Below are positions 63,290 through 64,000 of a stretch of 64,000 nucleotides of DNA, one piece after another. The notes below the pieces were generated by a model. The model made no database searches, was not told the origin of the DNA, and saw only the letters and a list, made by a program, of their open reading frames with translations. The position numbers were made by a program, and so were the translations under genes. The number at the start of each line of letters is the position of its first letter. Within the stretch, counting starts at the first letter, position 1. Origin of the DNA: Empedobacter sedimenti (GTDB lineage: Bacteria; Bacteroidota; Bacteroidia; Flavobacteriales; Weeksellaceae); NCBI RefSeq assembly GCF_030005555.1, contig NZ_JASCQG010000001.1, positions 1-64,000 of the forward strand, given 5' to 3'.

Positions 63290-64000
63290 ATGGAAGCTTA
63301 CGTAAAATCAGATATACAAAACGGAATTGGTACAATTGAATTCTTTCATCCACAAAGTAATTCGATGCCAGGTTCTCAATTAAGAAACTTAGCAACAGAA
63401 ATTGAAAAATTAGGAAACAATGACGAAGTAAAAGTTATTGTTTTGAGAAGTGCTGGAGACCGTACATTTTGTGCAGGAGCTTCATTTGATGAGTTAATCT
63501 CAATTAAAGATCGCGAGACAGGTTTAGAGTTTTTCTCTGGATTTGCTCATGTTATTAATGCGATTCGTAAAGCACCAAAATTTGTTTTAGCTCGTATTCA
63601 AGGTAAAGCAGTTGGTGGTGGAGTTGGTATTGCTTCCGCAGCAGATTATACTTTTGCAACAGAATTTGCATCTGTAAAATTATCAGAATTAGCTGTAGGT
63701 ATCGGACCATTTGTAGTTGGACCTGCTGTAGAACGTAAAGTTGGAAATTCTGCTTTTACACAAATGGCAATCAATGCAACTGAATTTCAGTCGGCTGAAT
63801 GGGCGAAAGAAAAAGGTTTGTATGCAGAAGTTTATGCAAATGCAGTTGAAATGGACGAAGGAATCGATATTTTAGCTAAAAAGTTAGCTAATTCAAATCC
63901 AGAAGCAATGAAACATTTAAAACGTGTTTCTTGGGAAGGAACAGAAAATTGGGACGAATTACTAATTGAGCGTGCCAAAATCTCGGGTGAATTAGTTTTA
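63290..64000 (+). CDS. enoyl-CoA hydratase/isomerase family protein, PaaF-like (3' end cut by the window)
   Basis: 237 codons remain open to the right edge, in a frame fixed by the continuous translation (MEAYVKSDIQNGIGTIEFF). The start may be off by a base in the numbering. Crotonase motifs are FCAGASFDELI and RIQGKAVGGGVGIASAADY. It resembles the second hydratase found behind paaZ in Bacteroidota, probably acting as PaaF on 2,3-dehydroadipyl-CoA. It differs clearly from the PaaG-like protein at 56305: it lacks the PDCGG segment (LAVGIGPFVVGPAV instead). Confidence 0.85.
   Translation, partial: MEAYVKSDIQNGIGTIEFFHPQSNSMPGSQLRNLATEIEKLGNNDEVKVIVLRSAGDRTFCAGASFDELISIKDRETGLEFFSGFAHVINAIRKAPKFVLARIQGKAVGGGVGIASAADYTFATEFASVKLSELAVGIGPFVVGPAVERKVGNSAFTQMAINATEFQSAEWAKEKGLYAEVYANAVEMDEGIDILAKKLANSNPEAMKHLKRVSWEGTENWDELLIERAKISGELVL

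Overview
The window comes from a low-GC (about one third G+C) member of the Bacteroidota, most likely a flavobacterium of the Weeksellaceae type (Empedobacter, Chryseobacterium and relatives). The grounds are: Bacteroidota-type promoters (TAnnTTTG) in front of many genes; a type IX secretion sorting domain on a large metallopeptidase; signal peptides ending in AQ; lipoproteins with short lipoboxes; a fused E1 alpha/beta oxoacid dehydrogenase; and a long type II-C Cas9 with a paa gene order usual for this phylum. The genus is inference; no rRNA or tRNA gene is present.

Layout. 1-25.8 kb is mostly chromosomal housekeeping and envelope functions: an esterase, a LysE-type exporter, an aldehyde dehydrogenase, an Rrf2 regulator, tilS-dsbD, an SBF-like transporter, a DUF3810 putative peptidase, a WG-repeat protein, a GNAT enzyme, prmC, a T9SS-exported M60 (mucin-type) peptidase, a serine hydrolase, uvrA, and an ECF sigma factor operon with its membrane anchored partner and two DUF4097-like periplasmic proteins.

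25.9-34.5 kb is a complete type II-C CRISPR-Cas locus: a compact divergent tracrRNA, cas9 (1426 aa), cas1, cas2, and an array of 34 identical 49-nt repeats, one 28-nt repeat fragment and 34 spacers on a strict 79-nt period. The tracrRNA anti-repeat implies that crRNAs are read from the minus strand. The upstream end of that transcript lies 9 bp from the 3' end of osmC, so there is no room for a normal leader. One spacer looks like the T-arm and acceptor end of a tRNA.

34.5-47.2 kb holds osmC, an M28 peptidase, a radical SAM protein with a Cx4CxxC motif, a lipoprotein, a tandem family of five exported surface-type proteins, the tyrosine-degradation pair hmgA-hppD (hmgA behind a leader with a small ORF and a hairpin at its stop codon), and a PAP2 phosphatase.

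47.3-64.0 kb is an aromatic and oxoacid catabolic region: E2 and fused E1 of a 2-oxoacid dehydrogenase, then paaK, a TetR regulator, paaE-A-B-C-D-G-H-I-J-Y-Z and a second enoyl-CoA hydratase cut by the window end. The same 18-bp palindrome lies before the E2 gene and before paaK, which suggests one TetR regulon covering both. Intergenic gaps carry a 125-136 bp palindromic element (three copies) and shorter REP-like repeats.
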